Source: JANNSW01 sp031431235
GTDB lineage: Bacteria > Pseudomonadota > Alphaproteobacteria > Rhizobiales > Hyphomicrobiaceae
NCBI GenBank assembly: GCA_031431235.1
Contig: JANPDA010000231.1
Coordinates: 1-8,042, forward strand
Length of the DNA stretch: 8,042 nt
Reading direction: 5' to 3'
Shown: in pieces, positions 5,970-8,042 of the stretch
Numbering within the stretch: position 1 is the first letter of the stretch
How the letters are laid out: every line of letters begins with the position of its first letter
Position numbers and translations under genes: made by a program
Notes under the pieces: generated by a model
What the model saw: only the letters and a program-made list of their open reading frames with translations
Told to the model about the DNA's origin: nothing
Databases searched by the model: none

Positions 5970-7001
5970 TTAGTAGCCGAGCACCCGGTCCACTTGATTG
6001 AGGAGCGGCTTTCCAGCGGCAAAAAGCTCCAGATTCCGAAAGAACAGATCGAGCGTGAGTTGCACGTAGCTGTCGCCATCGTCCGCCGAGACGTGCGGCG
6101 TGACGATCAGATTGGGTGTCGCCCAGAGCCGTGACTTGGGATCGAGCGGCTCGGGCGTGAACACGTCGAGAATGGCGCCGCCGAGCTCGCGGCCCTCGAG
6201 CTTGTCGCAGAGAGCATCGTAGTCCATGGCCGACTGCCGGCCGATGTTGACGATCCCGCAGGTCCGCTTCAGCAGTCCAAGGCGCCGCCGATCGATCAGA
6301 CCGCGCGTTTCTGGCGTCTCCGGCACCGCGAGATAGAGGATGTCGGCCTTGGGCAGCACCTCGTCGAGCCGATCAAAGGTCACGACCTCGGCACATCCTT
6401 TGGCCGGTCCGCCGCGGCGGTTGACGCCGATGATGTGCGCCCCGAGGGTGCAGAGCTTCCGCGCGGCCGCGCCGCCGAGGCTGCCGGTGCCGATGATCAC
6501 GATCGTGCGGCCGGCAATCGGCGTCCCGAACAGCGACACGAACCGCCGCTCGCGCTGGTTGGTGACGATGGCCGGCATGCGATTGTGCAACATCAGGACG
6601 GCCATCAGGCCATACTCGCCGGCTTTCTCGGCGTGGACGCCCTTGTTGTTGGTCAATACCACATGCTCCGGCAGCCAATCGAGTGGCAACATGTGCTCGA
6701 CGCCGGCGCCGATGCAGTGGATCCACTTCAATTCTGGCGCGCTGGCTGCGAGGTTGTCAGTCGGCAGGTTCCAGGTCAGCAGCACGTCGGTCGTCGCCAT
6801 GGATTGGACGAAGTGATCCTCGTCCCAATCCGTGCATAGCTCTATCCTTGCGACGAGATCGGGAAACTCCCGAATCGCCGAACGGAAGCGCTCGTCGGAG
6901 ATCGTGAACACGCTTTCGCTCTCGGGCGTATTGGGAAACGAGCCCGGCGACCAGCGGTTGTTCTTGACGTGGACGTGGATTTTACCCGGCCCCGAGCTCA
7001 T
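5970..7001 (-). CDS. D-2-hydroxyacid dehydrogenase, probably NADP(H)-linked
   Basis: This 343-residue D-isomer-specific 2-hydroxyacid dehydrogenase interconverts a 2-keto acid and a D-2-hydroxy acid in the cytosol. The split catalytic domain surrounds a Rossmann domain (about 120-300) with the nucleotide loop GTGSLGG (171-177). The catalytic triad is present: Arg255 in NIGRQ, Glu284 in FTPEP and His303 in TPHVS. After the second Rossmann strand the sequence is VNRRG (193-197), with Asn and two Arg instead of the Asp typical of NAD-specific members. This suggests preference for NADP(H), as in glyoxylate/hydroxypyruvate reductases. NIGRQSAMDYDAL replaces the more usual N-x-x-R-G-x-x-V-D form. 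The start codon overlaps the stop of the Rieske oxygenase gene as ATGA, so the two are translated together and likely serve one pathway. The exact substrate cannot be told. Lactate, glyoxylate, hydroxypyruvate or a ring-cleavage-derived keto acid are all possible. Confidence 0.93.
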   Translation of the reverse strand: MSSGPGKIHVHVKNNRWSPGSFPNTPESESVFTISDERFRSAIREFPDLVARIELCTDWDEDHFVQSMATTDVLLTWNLPTDNLAASAPELKWIHCIGAGVEHMLPLDWLPEHVVLTNNKGVHAEKAGEYGLMAVLMLHNRMPAIVTNQRERRFVSLFGTPIAGRTIVIIGTGSLGGAAARKLCTLGAHIIGVNRRGGPAKGCAEVVTFDRLDEVLPKADILYLAVPETPETRGLIDRRRLGLLKRTCGIVNIGRQSAMDYDALCDKLEGRELGGAILDVFTPEPLDPKSRLWATPNLIVTPHVSADDGDSYVQLTLDLFFRNLELFAAGKPLLNQVDRVLGY

Positions 7002-8042
7002 GGCGCGCCCCGACTCTCGATATCCTTCAGCATCGAGATGATCTGCTTGTCGCGCTCGGCGAGCGGCAGCGCCTCGACATTGAACTCTCCCGTCATGACC
7101 GCCGAGCCGACGGCCTTGAGGAACGCCCGGTCGTCTCCATTGCGCATCGGCAGGTGCATCACGCTGTCCTGGCCATAGGTGCGCACCGGCTCGCCGCGAA
7201 CCTGCTGCGGTTGCGGAGGAGCATGGCCCTCCGCAAGGGCCCTGACCAGTTGGCGCACTCGCCGGCGGTAGAGCGACACTCCGCGATCCGTCGGCATCAG
7301 GCTCTCGCCCTTGTGCGCGCTGATCGGCCCCATGCCTTCGACGGCCTCGGCATCGGCCGGCCGGCGCTGGCGCTCCTCCATCGGGCGGTCGACGATCTCG
7401 CCCTGCTCGATCAGCTCGCAGCCTTCCTTGCTGTTGTACTTTGGCGGATCGCCTCGCTCACCGAAGTTCGCCCAGGCGAGGCTCACGGAATGCTCGTCGT
7501 CGACCGGCACGACCCAGCGGGTGAAGGAGCTGCGGCCGAAGTAGTGCGGGCGCGTGCCGTCGGCCTGGAAGGCGGCGCCGGCCTGCGTGAAATTCGGCAG
7601 GATGAGCTCGTTCACACGGACCCAGACATGATCGCCGACCCGGCGCGTGTTGCTGCCGAGGAATTGCAGCCCGCGCTCGAAGATCTCGAGCTCGCCGATC
7701 TCGGCGAGGCCTTCGGAAAACTGTGCTCCCGCGTTCTGACTATGCAGGAAGGAGGTGTGGATCGGATCCATGATGGCATCGAGCACCTGCAGCCAGTTGC
7801 AGTTGTAGTCGACCCGATAAGTCCGGGTCGTGATGCCTGGCACGGCGACGGCGTCATACTCCGGGAATTCCGGGATCGCCTCTGGCGGGCCCATATAGGC
7901 GAAGACGAGGCCGTTGTACTCCACGACCGGGTAGGCGCCGAGGCGGGTGCGTGCGCGCACGTCTGCGGCGGGTCCGGGACCGGAGGCCTCGCCGGGCGTC
8001 TCGAGGATCTCGCCGTCCGGCGCGAACAGCCAGCCGTGATAG
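6998..8042 (-). CDS. Rieske non-haem iron oxygenase alpha subunit, 5' end outside window
   Basis: The frame stays open to the window edge, so the N-terminus lies beyond 8042; 347 residues are visible. The first visible residues are YHGWLFAPDGE, the end of the second Rieske [2Fe-2S] ligand motif (C-x-x-H, with the His at visible residue 2). The catalytic domain follows. NWLQVLDAIMDPIHTSFLH (visible 82-100) carries the mononuclear-iron histidines His95 and His100 in the D-x2-H-x4-H motif. Further on, GPISAHKGESLMPTDRGV and YRRRVRQLVRAL resemble the C-terminal region of LigXa/phthalate-dioxygenase-like oxygenases. About 80-90 residues are missing if the full protein is near 430. Such enzymes hydroxylate or O-demethylate aromatic substrates, taking electrons from a separate reductase not seen here. 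An internal GTG at 7960 would remove the Rieske centre and is not the start. It overlaps the dehydrogenase gene by 4 bases. The substrate is unknown. Confidence 0.94.
   Translation of the reverse strand, partial: YHGWLFAPDGEILETPGEASGPGPAADVRARTRLGAYPVVEYNGLVFAYMGPPEAIPEFPEYDAVAVPGITTRTYRVDYNCNWLQVLDAIMDPIHTSFLHSQNAGAQFSEGLAEIGELEIFERGLQFLGSNTRRVGDHVWVRVNELILPNFTQAGAAFQADGTRPHYFGRSSFTRWVVPVDDEHSVSLAWANFGERGDPPKYNSKEGCELIEQGEIVDRPMEERQRRPADAEAVEGMGPISAHKGESLMPTDRGVSLYRRRVRQLVRALAEGHAPPQPQQVRGEPVRTYGQDSVMHLPMRNGDDRAFLKAVGSAVMTGEFNVEALPLAERDKQIISMLKDIESRGAP

Noticed and set aside
6998..7960. The Rieske gene as a complete 320-residue protein starting at GTG 7960
   Set aside because: The frame continues upstream and encodes YHGW of the Rieske centre, so the gene is cut by the window edge rather than starting there.

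Overview
The window is GC-rich chromosomal DNA that looks alphaproteobacterial, most likely Hyphomicrobiales (Rhizobiales). This is judged from base composition, protein style, a small basic protein of a kind I associate with that group, and a perfect EcfG-type (general stress response) promoter. I do not resolve a genus. All genes look intact except the two cut by the window edges. I see no insertion sequence, phage gene, integrase or CRISPR array.

Layout. (1) 1-348, +: C-terminal part of a left-handed beta-helix gamma-carbonic-anhydrase-like protein. (2) 354-539, -: convergent small basic protein of unknown function. (3) 675-749, +: tRNA-Asn(GTT) with encoded CCA. (4) 941-2137, +: patatin-like phospholipase lipoprotein. 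A perfect 7-bp hairpin follows 14 bases after its stop. (5) 2250-5174, +: a TRAP transporter operon, dctP-dctQ-dctM, with a strong Shine-Dalgarno site before dctP and tight spacing inside. (6) 5175-5755, -: an RlpA-like double-psi beta-barrel protein with a signal peptide and a basic tail. It ends in an intrinsic terminator that lies in the 38-base gap after dctM, and it is preceded by a GGAAC-N16-CGTT promoter. (7) 5970-8042, -: the downstream end of a catabolic-looking operon, with a Rieske non-haem iron oxygenase alpha subunit (5' end outside the window) coupled by an ATGA overlap to a D-2-hydroxyacid dehydrogenase. Gaps without a gene (540-674, 750-940, 2138-2249, 5756-5969) are all shorter than 220 bases.

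How the genes work together. The TRAP operon should import one small organic acid using an ion gradient: DctP binds it in the periplasm and DctQM carries it across the inner membrane. The Rieske oxygenase and dehydrogenase probably act on one pathway, with oxygenation or O-demethylation of an aromatic or related ring and then reduction or oxidation of a 2-keto/2-hydroxy acid. The substrate of neither unit can be read from sequence. The patatin lipoprotein and the RlpA-like protein belong to the cell envelope.

I did not find a convincing undescribed multi-gene system. The strongest points for follow-up are the EcfG-type promoter in front of the RlpA-like gene and the coupled Rieske oxygenase/2-hydroxyacid dehydrogenase pair.
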